Source: Maniola hyperantus
Lineage: Eukaryota; Arthropoda; Insecta; Lepidoptera; Nymphalidae
Assembly (NCBI RefSeq): GCF_902806685.2
Contig: NC_048543.1
Coordinates: 6,056,106 to 6,120,105, forward strand
Reading direction: 5' to 3'
DNA length: 64,000 bases
The position numbers were made by a program, and so were the translations under genes. The notes below the pieces were generated by a model. It did no database searches. It worked only from the letters and a program-made list of their open reading frames with translations, and was not told the origin of the DNA. Below, in pieces: positions 1-12,198 of the stretch (position 1 is its first letter; every line of letters begins with the position of its first letter).

Positions 1-68
1 TAGCTTATATATAGTCTTCCGTTTACGACTTACTTACTTATGATTATTTAAATTAGGTGATTCCTTAC

Positions 69-3000
69 CTCTTAGTGTCCTTATTCCTATCAGCATCGTA
101 GAGACAAAACGGAGTATCGATAGTGGTGCATTCGTTCATAAATTCTATTGAACCCCCCGGATCCGCCGAAATATCGCAGATTGCCAACATCCTGTTAAAA
201 TATTGTAATATTATAACAAACTATTTCCTTTAGTAGGCAAGGTACTCACAATAAGTAGAGCTTGGATAAATACTCGTAGTTGCCACCCAAACAAAATGTA
301 TAGATAGATGACTACGTTGATATTACGAGAAGGTAATAATAATTATGTTGAATGCAAAGGCTCTTCACAACACTTGAAATGATTTAGAACTCCTTAGGTC
401 AGTCACAGATGGTTCTACCTACTAGTTATTTACGTCCATTACGGGTCATATATGTCTTTTGCAAAGAATTCCATAGAACATGGTCTTAGACCTCGCAAAA
501 GTGCGTATTAGTCATTATTATATCTTTATAATGTTTATAGTGTTTTTACCTACACTTCAAGGAATTTTCAAGGAAATTAAATACATACCAAAAATGCATA
601 TTATGCTGCCGTTCCGAAATTTTGTATTTAAAATTATAAAGTCATTGTTACCTATAGAGCTCAAATATTACTTATTAGGTATACATAAAGTTATAAATTT
701 CTTTTTACGCTTATTAAAATGTTCAACTTTACCGATGTGGCAGCTCCAACTGCCCGATGCACTTTGGTGTAGGTACCGCTATTGGCAGATGCTTATCGTC
801 TTTGTTTTTCGAGAATGTGGAAGCGGCCGCCATCCTGAAGACACGACTAACTAGCATCCGGATATTCGGATACAAAGTATTGAATAAATTAGGGAATATT
901 GATAGAAAAATTCGTAACCGATGTGGTAGAGCCGGCGCACCGACGCTTATTGGCAGCCAGGGTGTGTGTGCCGGCATCAGCAGGTGTTTGGCGTCAGGTA
1001 TGGTCAGCAACTTTGGACTATCCACCGCCCAGTAGATGCAGTTTACTAGTACTGACGTGTATGGAGCTATCTAGATCAATACAAAAAAATATATAGGTAC
1101 TTTCTAGCTATAAAATATACTTCTTTTAAGAACATTGCGACTAATTCTGTTGTACCCAATCTTTGGTATGATCGCTACAGAAAAAGGATTGTCAATTTAG
1201 TTAGGGAATTGCTTACAAAAGAATTAGTTACACTTTATGTTCATAAATAAAATAATTTTTAGAATGTTCATATACCAACTAATAATTAATTACATATAGA
1301 TTAAATACAAAATTTAAAAAAAAAACGCTACGACAATTTTATTATTGTTGAACGTGTGATGTTCACAAGCGATATTATATGTCAAACTAAAATAATGGAC
1401 TTTTTGTTTTTATCAAGCACCTCCTCAAAATTTTCCGCGAGCTCTTGGACCATTATTTAAGTAGGTATAATATCGCCTAACAAGTTACCTACATGATAGA
1501 TAGATAGATAGATAGAAATACTTTATTGCACACAAAAAATATTACATAACTATTACAGAAACTAAAACTAAAAAAAAAATTGTATGCAAAGGCTGCCTTA
1601 TTGCTCACAGCAATCTCTACCAGGCAACCTTTGGTGAAAGGAGATTTTACATGTCTTTTTTTTTTTTTTTAATCTTTTATTAACAGGCTTTTACATTTAT
1701 GTATGTCAGCCTTACGTGATTTTTAAATTACAATTCTAAGTACATCTTCTTCCACTAGGTATCTAATGATTGATACCATAAAACAGAAATTCTCATTTAC
1801 CAATGTAAAGAATACAAAATGAATTAAATTTATATGAAAGTTGAGTCTTTGAACTTCTCAAATATTTTTTTGGTTAGGTCGAGATTGCAATCGGAGAGGA
1901 ACGCCCCGCACACCCGCACAGCCCCCGCGCTAACCCGGTGCGGGCAAGGGCGGGTGACGTGCGGATGTGCAGGGCGTCCCCCTGCCTCATACCCCGATGG
2001 CCATCTCAACCTGTCGCAGACTATACACAAAGGTACTTATATTAAACAAACCGTTTGTGCGAAAGTTGAGATGTATCGTTCGGGATGCTCTTCATACTCC
2101 TGCGGGTCGTACCCTCCGCCGTTCTTCCTGACTAGGTGGTGACGCCGCCGCACCTCACATCCGTAAATTTTATTCGGACCTAGAATTATCATCATCTTCA
2201 TCATCATCATCATCAACCAATAGACGTCCACTGCTGGACATAGGTCTCTTGTAGGGACTTCCACACGCCACGGTCTTGCGCTGCCTAGAATTAATGTTAT
2301 TACGATAATTAATGTTATTTTTATGAAAAAAGGCCATGAGGGGTCGTGGACACCCAATAGAAGTTTCTTACGTATTGTATATATACATATAAATTAATCA
2401 TATTATACTTGAAACACAAGTTTTATACCTAGTTTAGGGACAGTTGATTTTCTGTGTGTACCTACTTTTTAGAATAAGATAATAGGTAGATTTAAATGCA
2501 GATGTTACTAAACCTATCTATGTTTTGCTCAATAAATGACTTATTTATTTATTTATTATATGCTTTGTTACGTGGGACAAAGCATGACAAAGTAAGTGTA
2601 GTAAAAAATCGGTTATGGCGGCAATAGAAATACACATTCTGTGAAAATTTCAATTCCCTACCTGTTACGGTACGGTTCATGAGATACAGTCCGCTGACAG
2701 ACTGACGGACGGACAGAGGTGACTTATTAATAGGGTCCGTTAGCACCCTTCGGGTAGGCAACACTAAAAGCATAGATATGCATGTGCTACCATGCTATAC
2801 TCACTGCCATGTTCGGCGACCTTCCTCAACATTTCTGGTGGGACATATTCATGGGGCAAATCTTGAAATATTTCTTGACTACCCTAAAAAAAATAAAGTA
2901 AGTGATGTAGATAATCTAGACATTTTCCTCTCATTTACATTTTACAACATGCTAAGTACTTACAATTATTTATTTACATGAATAGGTATACGAATACCTA

Positions 3001-6000
3001 CTCTAATAGCGATCGTTGAATGAGGAATCTGTACAATAAGCTATATCTCTATATAGCTATCTAAAATGATATCTATCTAGTATATCTATCTTTTTTTTTT
3101 TTATTCAGATACAAGTTAGCCCTTGACTGCAATCTCACCTGGTGGTAAGTGATGATGCAGTCTAAGATGATAGCGGGCTAACCTGGAAGGGGTATGGCAG
3201 TTTTTATTAAACCCATACCCCTTTGGTTTCTACACGTTATCTAAAATTCTCTTTGATTTTTCGATTTGAAAAACAAGCCTTTGTCACTTTTTCCATCCAA
3301 AAAGTCACGTTCATCCGTTGCTCCGTTGCGGCGTGATTGAATGACAAACCAACGACATTCATAACATTAATACCTACTTGGTAGTTTGTTTATAGTAGGA
3401 CGGACCTACTTATGTATTCCTACTTACCGACTATTAATATTACTTTATACCTTTAGCAGAAAAGTCTTAAATACAACGGCAAAGGATGCGTTTTAATGAC
3501 CTGCACCAACAGTATGATAACGATAAGCCGTACTTTTCCACAAAATACGAGTAAGTAGGAATTCGTAAGTAGATCACACACACCCTCAAGAAAACCACGC
3601 GGCATATCTACGCATAATACATTTTATTTGTGCCGATAGATAATTTGATAAGAGATAATAATTACACTATCCATAAAATTGGCAAAAACATATATTATAT
3701 GTAATAATATGTATATGTTTTTGCCTTCCGTCTTAAAGATACAGCTACTAAGATCTAATAATTAATGGTATAGATAATAACAGATTGGGTATGTAGGTAA
3801 CAAATATTTTGTGCGTAAATAAGGCATCTTTAATTATCTATAAATACTTCATAAAATAAATGTACTTTTTCCTTTTTTGTTTACCAAGTAGGTACTTAAA
3901 GGTCTGATGCCCACAACATCGTCAGGGTAGAATTAGATTTTTTTAATCCCGTGGGAACGCTTTTATTTTCTGATAGCCTATATGTCCTTCCGCTAGATGC
4001 AAGCTATCTCTGTACCAAATTTCGTTAGGATCGGTAAGACGGATGAGCCATTTTAAGCTAGCAGACAGAAAGACAGACACACTTTCGTATTTATTTTAAA
4101 CTGAAATTGAAATTTATTTGTCTCTTGAGTTTCAGAAATTTACCCGAATTTCTGAATTTCAGCCGTCATCGTTATAGGTACTTAGGTTTTATTTACATAT
4201 TTTTAATTTTTGTTTAATTATTAAAGTAAGTAAGTACCTATGGATTTCGACGATAACTCGCACAAGAGATAAGAAGCTTAATATAATATTATCCTTTCAG
4301 CCCTGATTAAACTAAATCCCAATAGGTCAATGAGCAGTAATGTCGCGCCCGCTCTAATATGTGGGCTACTTCATAGTAATGCCTGCTTCTATTCGGCCTA
4401 TTGTTTTTATACGACAATAATAATTTTCATACCTACCTACCTGAGATACATTGCCTGAGCCAGTGAATACAAATGTGAGGGGTCCCAAGGATTTCGGCAT
4501 CATTCCCAAAGCAACTTCGTAGCCTGCGTCGCGTATGGCCTGACGCGCCATACTCGAGTTGCGGTAGTTATGGGCTGGGCCAATGTGCTAAAAATTGAAA
4601 CTAATAATAAGTAATTTTTCACCAATTGCTCTCACGTACCTTACCATATTTTAGCAAAGGCATGATTACCAAGTCATTTTTAAAAGCTCTGTCCAACTCG
4701 AAACTTAGGTACCTATACGGGTCAAGGTATTCCTTCAAAATTCGAGACAAAAGCCCTATACCCAAAGACATTTTACTACTCGGTGCCTATCTCTATATAT
4801 AAAAATGAATCGCTGAATGTGTTGCTGATCGCAAATCTCGAGAACAGCTGAACCGATTTCGCTAATTCTTTTTATATAATATTCCTTGAAGTACGGGGCC
4901 ATATGGTTCTTACGGAGAGAAAAAAATACAAAAACTGTCTGAAAAAGAATCGACTGTTAGGCGGTACGAAGTTCGCCGGGGCAGCTAGTATCTAATAACT
5001 TTTTCCCATACATAGAACAGAAACATGATTCGCTGTCAGACTAACTAGCCCACTAGAACTAGATCAACGAGGCAGTCAGATTTTAAATGAGAATAAAATA
5101 CTGCCTGGGGGTTCTGGACTGAGTTGGAATGATTGGAGAATCCCTAACAAATAACTCTATGAGTAATTTATTTCCTATTTTGAATAAATCATTTGACTTG
5201 ACTTGACTATGGAATCATCATCATCATCATGATCAACCAGAAAGTTGTGGGTTCAATCCCTGCCGGTTCCGCAATTTTTGATAGGTATTTATGTAGTAGA
5301 TACCTAATGCACGAAAAACAGACCCGAACTTATAAGCACGGAAACAGTCCTAATTATGCATTAAGAAAATGAGATACCATGAAAGGCGTGTGATGACCCA
5401 AGGCAAGGAGGCGCAGTCCCAGTCCGTGCAGGATGTTGACCATGCCGGCCACTCCGGCGTACTTCCCGAACGCTACCACGCGGTTACCGGCATTATCCAT
5501 CAGCTTCTCGTAGTCAATGAGCCGAATGTTCTAAACACGAAAACATAATATAAGTCAGTTCGCTTTTCAAAGAAAAAGGCACCTTTTACAGATAGAGCAC
5601 TAGATGAACAGCCGAATATTAACAATTTTCTGTTGAACTGAAAAATATTTTAAACACTTAATACAGTGATCGCAAACAAGACCTAGTCCTAAGTTATAAC
5701 ATGGCGGTTTAGGCAGGTCATATCTGTATTTCTTTTCGTAAAATGCGCAGTCATAAGCCCCGTGTTCAGATGGGATTACTTGTTATGCGTGTATCATAAA
5801 GTGACCTACGTGTAAGTTAAACAAAATAAAAATTCATGAAAGTATTAGAATATATTTTGTGTGCCCCTGCTACGAACCGCCCGTATTTGCGGCTGCTGAA
5901 GCTGAACTAGAAGTACCTAGTTATTAAGAAAACTAAAATAATATATACCTATGTGCTCACCTTTGCTAATATAGCATCAAGCATTGGCATATTCGCTTCC

Positions 6001-6963
6001 TGCGCCTTTATCGTATGCGAAAAAAAGCAGTAGGTTTTATTGGGTATAAGCAGGTCGACCGGCGTTTGCTTAACACCAAATATAACACTCGCTTCGCTTA
6101 TGTCTTCTTGTATAATTGCACCAGCATTTATATACGACTGTAAAAAAATTGAAAACTTGTTAAAAGTATCGTTAGTACATAATATTATATTAAATGGCAC
6201 AGGATGAAAACGTCAAAAAGGAATGTGTGTCATAGGGATGCGCGAGGCTCATAATTCATGAATATTCGCCACATACGTACCTAAGTTATATATGAGATAC
6301 GTTATCTTAAAAAACTTGAAACAGGTATTAATTAAGTCACCTTGTGATCGAATAAGCAATGCGTAATTAAAAAGCCATGCTAAAAATCAATTTAAGTAAA
6401 TTGCTGCAATGCAAACGAAATAATAGGTAAAAATAGGTAGGTATTCGCAAACTCAGCGAAGAGGAGCGAAGCGAAGTTGTTGTAGTTACTAAGTATACTA
6501 AGCCACTGCACCGCCGCTGTCGTATTTGTCAGCGGGCTGTATCTCGTGAATTAAAAATTAGACAAAATGTGTATTTCTATTGCCGCTATAACACAAAATC
6601 TTCACATCATCCGCGTGGATGTAGATTTGTAAAAACCCCGAGGGGACTGTTTTATTTTCCGGAATAAAAAGTAGCCTAGATGTCCTTCCCCGGCGTGTAA
6701 GCTAACTCTGTATCCAAAAGTAGTAGCAGACAGCCAGACGGAAAGACAGACAGACAGACACACTTTCGCATTTATAATATTTAGTATGGAAGTATGGATA
6801 TGAATAAATTAGGAACCTGCATAGGATAAGCTCTTCGGTTGGAAGGCTGCACGATAACTCGTACGCCAGTCCGTACAAGCCGATTGACATTCGAAGGTGA
6901 GAACGATGCTCTTCTTTCCCATACTGACTGGTCCTCTCTGCGGATCGCTATAACTCGCCGAGG
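69..6963 (-). CDS. AASS: Alpha-aminoadipic semialdehyde synthase (LKR/SDH), LKR half, partial
   Basis: Bifunctional mitochondrial enzyme that starts lysine degradation. The LKR part joins lysine to 2-oxoglutarate with NADPH to give saccharopine; the SDH part then releases glutamate and aminoadipic semialdehyde. Eight minus-strand exons join in frame: 6817-6963, 5961-6137, 5378-5530, 4441-4587, 2805-2883, 2052-2179, 919-1070 and 69-191. Segments that match the family include AIRREDQSVWERRA, FFSHTIKAQEAN, RLIDYEKL, LHGLGLRLLALGHHTPFM, HIGPAHNYRNSS, GPLTFVFTGSGNVS, YVPPEMLRKVAEHG, NKIYGCEV, SPKLLTIPDAKHLL and DPGGSIEFMNECTT. Together they give about 368 residues of the N-terminal LKR region. The last exon ends with a GTAAGG donor at 63-68, so the gene runs off the left edge and SDH is not visible. 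The start exon carrying the transit peptide should lie upstream of 6963; I could not identify it. Introns are filled with repeats. Confidence 0.93.
733..790 (-). pseudogene. Partial copy of the 3' end of AASS exon 919-1070
   Basis: Inside the AASS intron, the minus strand repeats the end of the neighbouring exon in degenerate form. It has LPIAVPTP..., an insertion, then LPHR, against LPISVGAPALPHR in the real exon, and it also ends CATCG followed by a GT (GTAAAG). It looks like a decayed local duplication or an alternative 3' exon end. The frame into exon 69-191 would be kept in phase only if an upstream acceptor exists, and none was evident. Confidence 0.4.
1495..1655 (-). repeat. Repeat with (GATA)n end
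   Basis: (GATA)n at 1495-1516 is followed by ACTTTATTGCACAC and a GCTGCCTTATTGCTCACAGC block. Same family as 36893-37070. In an AASS intron. Confidence 0.55.
1877..2029. mobile_element. GC-rich palindromic MITE in AASS intron
   Basis: GGTCGAGATTGCAATCGG to CCATCTCAACCTGTCGC with a CACACCCGCAC core; same family as 21679-21792. Confidence 0.65.
2188..2285 (-). repeat. RTE-type LINE 3' tail ending in (GAT)n
   Basis: The minus strand reads CGCAAGACCGTGGCGTG, then the AGTGGACGTCTATTGG block, then GAT repeats, as in the copies near 9605, 37668 and 58318. The GAT run ends about eight bases before the acceptor of the AASS exon 2052-2179. Confidence 0.7.
2610..2770 (+). repeat. GGTTCCGTAC-family repeat, truncated
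   Basis: GGCGGCAATAGAAATACAC to CACCCTTCGGGTAGGCAAC, ending about 35 bases before the AASS exon 2805-2883. Confidence 0.55.
3091..3245 (+). repeat. SINE-like repeat, truncated copy
   Basis: A T-run followed by AGATACAAGTTAGCCC and GGGGTATGGCAGTTTTTATT, as in 7171-7490. Confidence 0.55.
3901..4092 (-). repeat. Lep1-like Helitron copy, degenerate
   Basis: Carries TCCCGTGGGAACGC, TGTACCAAATTTCGTTAGG and the AGACAGACACACTTTCG end; the CTAG terminus is mutated. Confidence 0.6.
4790..4988 (+). mobile_element. Non-autonomous Helitron, third subfamily
   Basis: Begins TCTCTATATATA and ends with a hairpin (GGCGGTACGAAGTTCGCC) and GGGGCAGCTAG, between A and T. A close copy is at 30893-31087. In an AASS intron. 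Confidence 0.7.
6600..6790 (-). repeat. Lep1-like Helitron copy
   Basis: Contains CCGGAATAAAAAGTAGCC, a GACA microsatellite and a CATTTATAATATTTAGTATGG end, just before the AASS exon 6817-6963. Confidence 0.6.
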
Positions 6964-7170
6964 CTAAAACCAGATCAATATTCTTATCATAATCACTTAC
7001 AGCCCAGCCTGGAGTTTATTTGGAGTCCTGACACACGCAATACGAGTTGTGACAGCGATGCGTGACACTAGGACCTGCCTGAGTCAGGCTCTACACGTGA
7101 CTGTCAGCAACATGTCGCGGCAAAAATATCTACTCATGGTACTCATGTGACAAAAACAAGTAAGTATCTT

Positions 7171-7490
7171 TTACCTAGATACAAGTTAGCTATTGACTGG
7201 TGCTGCACCCTAACCCGTTGGTAAGTCATGATACAGTCTAGATGCAAGCGGGCTAAGGAAGGGGTTTAGGTATGGCAGTTTTTATTAAACCCATTCATAC
7301 TTTTGGTTTCTAAACGGCATCGTACCGGAACGCTAAATTACTTGGCGGCACGGCTTTTGCCGATAGGGTGGTAACTAGGCATGACTAAAGCCTCCCGCCA
7401 GACCAGATCAGAGAAAATTTAGAGATTATCAAATTTCAAATTTCCCCTGCCGGGAATCAAACCCGGAAGCTCACACTACTAGGACCACAG
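7171..7490 (+). repeat. tRNA-derived SINE-like repeat
   Basis: Shares GATACAAGTTAGC, GTATGGCAGTTTTTATTAAACC and a GCGGCACGGCTTTTGCCG block with the shorter copy at 3091-3245. The right end carries CCGGGAATCAAACCCGG, a pol III B-box-like sequence on the minus strand. Confidence 0.6.
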
Positions 7491-7719
7491 AAAGAAAGAA
7501 AGATGTTTACTTTAGAAACTGTGCCACACATCACATCTTATAACTAATAAGAGCTGGTTATTCCGGCGCTTCTTCCACCTGAGCATTAAGCCCAACGTGC
7601 TTCAGGCAAAAGAAGCGCCGGAAGCCCGGAACAAACAGGGAGGTCGTCAAACTACTAATAATCTACTTTTAGGCACATGTGTATAATACCTAGAAGAACG
7701 GTTTTGTTAAATGACTGAA

Positions 7720-7910
7720 CTAGCTGATGCCCACGACTTCGTCCATGTGGATTTGGGTTTTTAAAAATCCCGTGGGAACTCTTCGATTTTCCGGCATAAA
7801 AAGAAGCCATTATTAACTCTATGCCAAAAAGTCGATTGGTTGCTTAGTTAGAGCTTGAAGGAAGCAAAAAACAAACAAACACTTTCGCATTTGTAATATT
7901 AGCGTAGATG
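7720..7910 (-). repeat. Lep1-like Helitron copy
   Basis: CTAGCTGATGCCCACGACTTC at the left end and ACTTTCGCATTTGTAATATT at the right. Confidence 0.6.
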
Positions 7911-8307
7911 AAGCAAGTGACCCGTGAGGAACTCGACGCGACGCGCGACGGTAAAGAGTAGAGACCATTCTACTTTCACATACTACCCTTACTGTATTTT
8001 TATTATATTTTTTATTTTTATGTAGCGATTCTAACATTAAACTTAATAAATATAGTAAATACATAGATTTTCCTATCATGCTCAACTGTGTTAAATATAA
8101 AAGTAAACACTGCATGCAAATTCCTTACAGATAGGTAGACCATTGAATTATTATGTACTTACTATGGTCTATGACAGATACCAGAGTTACAAAGGGGATA
8201 AGAATTCAGGTATCAATAAATCTGATACCATAAAAGCTAGTAAAGCTAAATTGATACTTAGTATGTTTAATAAATTTACTGAGTTCACCTTATCCTGAAA
8301 CTTTCAG

Positions 8308-8451
8308 TTTTCTAGCGCTATCCAGACCGAAGCTATGACTGTTCGAAAATACGACGAAACGCTTCAAGAAAATGTACGTAATGCCCCGTCCTTTAGTTTG
8401 GCTCGTCTTGGCGGGGTCACTGCCGTGCCCCCTGATGTTTCCATCGTAACA
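8308..8451 (+). CDS. Unassigned exon-like open frame, 48 codons
   Basis: A 144-nt stretch is open in one plus-strand frame and lies between a plausible acceptor (ctttcag) and a strong donor (GTGAGT at 8452). It encodes a non-repetitive peptide containing AIQTEAMTVRKYDETLQE and RLGGVTAVPPDVS. Its base composition is more GC-rich than the flanks, as in the real exons here. I do not recognise the protein and found no partner exon nearby on this strand. It could be one exon of an unknown gene, a remnant, or chance. Confidence 0.3.
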
Positions 8452-8583
8452 GTGAGTACTTACTTATAATAACAGGTGCAAGTTGTTTTCCGTTGTTTGT
8501 GATAGCCAAACTATTTACATTAATCCATATTATGATTAGTTATCAATTTAATACATATTTTACAGATATTTTATAAAGTACGT

Positions 8584-8762
8584 ACAAGATCATGCCCGCG
8601 ACTTCGTCCACATGGATTAAAGTTTTTAAAAATCCCACAGGAACTCTTTGATTTTCCTGGATAAAAAGTAGCTTACGTCCTTCCCCGGGATGCATACTAC
8701 ATAATATTCTTATCTCTGTACCAAATTTCGTCAAAATCGGTTAAACAGATGGGCCGTCAATC
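8584..8762 (-). repeat. Lep1-like Helitron copy, truncated
   Basis: GCCCGCGACTTCGTCCAC to AATCGGTTAAACAGATGG; the microsatellite and 5' end are missing. Confidence 0.55.
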
Positions 8763-8947
8763 GTAATAAGCTCGTGAGCGTAAGCGTCGTGAGCGGGCCC
8801 TTTGAAAAAGGACCCCGGTCCGGACGGGTTCGATTTTCGAAACTAATCGGGGATGGTACACTCCGACTACTTATACTCTATCCACGGAAAGAAGATAGTA
8901 TAGGGCTCACTCTGTTACGAATCCCATACCAAGACAGAGCCAAAAAA

Positions 8948-9275
8948 CTCATCATCATCATCATCATGATCAACCCATCACCGGCTCACTACAGAGCACG
9001 GGTCTCCTCTCAGAGTGAGAAGGGTTTTGGCCATAGTCTACCACGCTGGCCATGTGCGGATTGGTAGACTTCACACACCTTTGAGAACATTATGGAGAAC
9101 TCTCAGGCATGCAGGTTTCCTCACGATGTTTTCCTTCACCGTTAAAGCAAGTGATATTTAATTAATTAAAACGCACATGCACATAACTCCGAAAAGTTAG
9201 AGATGCGTGCCGGGATCGAACCCCCGACCTCCGATTAGAAGGCGGACGTCCTAACCACAAGGCTATCACAGCTTC
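8948..9275 (-). repeat. tRNA-derived SINE
   Basis: On the minus strand it starts with a tRNA-like head (GATAGCCTTGTGGTTAGG as A box, GGGGGTTCGATCCCGG as B box). It continues through CGGTGAAGGAAAACATCG and ends in GTTGATCATGATGATGATG. It closely resembles a SINE family widespread in moths. Confidence 0.8.
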
Positions 9276-9604
9276 AGCAGCAAAAATCTCAGTGGGCGTT
9301 AAATATTTTGAGTCACCAACCAATAAGGATGCTGACACATTAAAGAATTCAGCTGGGCCAGGCAGCATTTACAAACTAGACAAAACGTCGATTCGTCGTC
9401 GATAAAGTCAATGAGTTGTCATACGGCATACCGGTATATCTTAGATGTACGGAGCGGAAACGGGAACACTGACGGTTCGCTTCGTTAACAAATCCTTTTG
9501 TTTTAAAAACCTGCTCAGCAAGCCATGGAACAAGCTATGTTGGATGTATATAACGAGAAAATTCGTAGAAGAACGAAAGTGATCGACATAGCTCAAAAAT
9601 GATT

Positions 9605-9850
9605 AGCAAGCGAAGTGGCATGTGGCCATGTCCGTTGCAGAAGCAACGACCGATGGGGCAGACGTGTTCTGGAATGGAGACCGCATATCGGTATTGGCGC
9701 GGTATGGGATGACCTCCAGCCCACTGGTCGCTGAAGAAGGTGGCGGAAATTGGGTGGACGAGGAAGGTGGAGGACCGTACTTGTTGGCCCACTTCTTGTA
9801 AAGACCTACGTCCAGCAGTGGACGCATTCAGGCGGATTGATTGGATTTGA
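9605..9850 (+). repeat. RTE-like LINE 3' fragment
   Basis: Decayed coding matching the LINE end segment RWGRRVLEWRP, then a YVQQWT motif at the end. Several stops are present. Confidence 0.6.
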
Positions 9851-10100
9851 TTGACTCGGATCCCTCGTTTATCTAGCTTCAACTTTGCTCACGGGCAATA
9901 CTTAGATTTTTTTGTTATTAAGTTTGTACGTCATGCAATGCATGACATGACCCAGATTAATTTTTATCTTTACCAGAGCTGTCTTTACGATGGCCTTTAA
10001 CATTGCGAAAATCATAAAGTTAGTACAAATAATGTAGGTAGTTACTATAGGAACGCATACGGGATGAACCGGGTCAAGCAAAGAAACATTCATTTTTAGG

Positions 10101-10215
10101 GTTCCGTACCCGAAGGATGTCACCGGAACCCGCTAAGCCCCCGCTGTCCGTTCGTCTGTCTGTTACTAGGCTGTATCTCATGAACCGTAATAGGTAGAGA
10201 GTTAAAATTTTCTTG
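10101..10215 (-). repeat. Dispersed repeat ending in AGGGTTCCGTAC
   Basis: Belongs to the large family with GGTTCCGTACC and CTGTATCTCATGAACCG seen throughout the window. Confidence 0.5.
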
Positions 10216-10378
10216 GTAGCAGCCAGGCTGGCGATGGGACTCGCCTGCCAGTTCGTGGCGGGTCTGGCGAGAGCGCGGTAGCAATACTACCAAGTGATAC
10301 CCGCGCAACCGCCAGTCTGTTGAGGGACGAACACAGGTTTTAGTGGGTGCAAGCCCCACATAACCACTCCGTTTCCCC

Positions 10379-10410
10379 TGACGCATACCCCTCCGGGTAT
10401 GCGTCAGGCT
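10379..10410. other. Perfect short hairpin
   Basis: TGACGCATACCC, a CTCC loop and GGGTATGCGTCA form a perfect 12-bp stem in the tail of an old retroelement-like GC-rich stretch (10215-10420). Confidence 0.5.
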
Positions 10411-11483
10411 TTTCCTCTGTATTAAAAAAAAGTTGAATATGTGCACTAAGAAGCACCGTCCGCTCTAGTGTTGCTATTATAGATATACAGAAACGTCAAG
10501 TAAAAGATACACAGCATCCTGCACTCTGATCTTTATGTATCATGGACTTCAGCAAAGTGGCGCATGATTCTATCATTCTATGCAACCAATCAAATTGTTA
10601 ATTATTCGTAACTAAGTATAAACACTTATTAAAATATTATACTTAACTTCTTTTTTTTCTTGGCAAGCTCTAGCAAGCAATAATAATCTTCTTTTCTAAT
10701 TATTCGCTATCAAAAATCTAAAATATAATAAGTAGTATTATTTTACTCTACCTTTGAAGAAGAATAGAAAGCGAGTTGCCGTAATATTTTTCTCTTCGAG
10801 AAAAGAGCCACTCTTTTGCAAAACATTCTACACCGATTGTTTTTGTACTAATTTGCACTTAATTTATAGAAAACTGATAAGTGATAACCATTTAAGACGT
10901 TCTGCCTGTAATGATGTAAATAACTTTATGAGTAATTTATTTGTGCGTTATCACGCCGATAATAATATTGATGCCATTTCAACCATCTTTTACTAAGTAC
11001 ACTTACTTACTGCCTTACTTACCTACCTAATAATTGGGAATCAGAACTGTGACGTTACCTATCTGCTTTTACGCCCTGTAAGTTGTAACCAAATCATACC
11101 CTCAATTTTATCAAATAGGATTACGACTAACTGATATCAGCAATCAGTAAGTAGGTAGGTAGGTACCTACCTACTTATATATAATTTTCACCTATATTGA
11201 TTTTGCACTAAGTAGGTTATATTGTAACTGGGTATATAAGTCTACTCGAACATGTTTTTCGAAAACCAAATTAAGTAATTTAGATGTGCTATGTATGTAC
11301 CTAAATGTACTACTATATTACTGCATAGGTACATGCTGCAATATCACTATATACTATTAATACTTATATACCTACCCATTTGTACGAATATACGTATTAC
11401 GTAACGTTAGTTCTTTCTGTGCTGAGCGACGAGCGTTGTATTCTTCATTGTTGGGGATGATGACTCCTTTCCATTAATCCATA

Positions 11484-11704
11484 TCCATACTAATATTATA
11501 AATGCGAAAGTGTGTCCGTCTGTCTGTCTGTCTGCTAGCTTTTCACGGCCCAAGCGTTCAACCGATTTTGATGAAATTTGGTACAGAGTTAGCTTACATC
11601 CCGGGGAAGGACATAGGCTACTTTACATCCCGGAAAATTGATGAGTTCCCACGGGATTTTTAAAAACCTAAATCCACGCGTACGAAGTCGCGGGAATCAG
11701 CTAG
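11484..11704 (+). mobile_element. Lep1-like Helitron copy, full length
   Basis: TCCATACTAATATTATAAATG to CGCGGGAATCAGCTAG, flanked by A on the left and T on the right, with a GTCT microsatellite inside. It lies about 500 bases upstream of the EPT1 start codon. Confidence 0.75.
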
Positions 11705-11960
11705 TCACGTAATATTTAAAGTAATTTATTTTAGTTCTAATTTTTTTTAAATTTCTTGAATTGTCAGTTATTATCTTGTTATTATTATATCTAAAAAAAA
11801 TAAGAGTTTGTAAAAGTTTTCTCGGAAAAATAATGCAATGGGTGAGTCACAACTCACAATGTTTGCCACGTTTCTAAAGTTACCCGTTGTGACTGTAGCG
11901 CACTTGAACACAGATTAATAATATAGCACTTGAACCATAGAGAGCCTTGTCGGTACATCA

Positions 11961-12000
11961 ATGTCAATGTCAAGTGTTAACTGTCAGTGTCAAATGTCAA
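11961..12000 (+). promoter_or_regulatory. Cluster of five TGTCA motifs upstream of EPT1
   Basis: Five TGTCA cores lie within about 40 bases, some 200 bases before the EPT1 start codon. TGTCA/TGACA is the core bound by TALE homeodomain factors of the TGIF/Meis/Hth type. Repeated TGTCA is also common around starts of lepidopteran genes, so the assignment is only suggestive. Confidence 0.3.
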
Positions 12001-12198
12001 TTTGTTTCCTCTTTTTTTAGTATAAAAAAAAGTGTCGTGATGTGTAGTTGTTTTGTTAGAAATGCAAAATTATATTTTTGTAATCATTTTTCGCATCAAA
12101 AAGGCAAGTTGAATAAGTTTGATGGATTGATTCAGTTCAAGTGAATCAGTTTCATTGTGTTACAAGAGGCGTTCTGCTTGAATTAAATCCTGTATAAA

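Larger units (their letters stand above)
9276..12198. other. Intergenic DNA before EPT1
   Basis: Apart from the repeats listed, I see no gene. A plus-strand open frame at 10754-10996 without ATG start has no recognisable content. Confidence 0.5.

Noticed and set aside
757..1035. Plus-strand open frame opposite AASS exon 919-1070
   Set aside because: The minus strand encodes conserved AASS sequence; the plus frame is its shadow.
10754..10996. 80-codon open frame as a gene
   Set aside because: No ATG start, AT-driven composition, no motif and no clear splice context.
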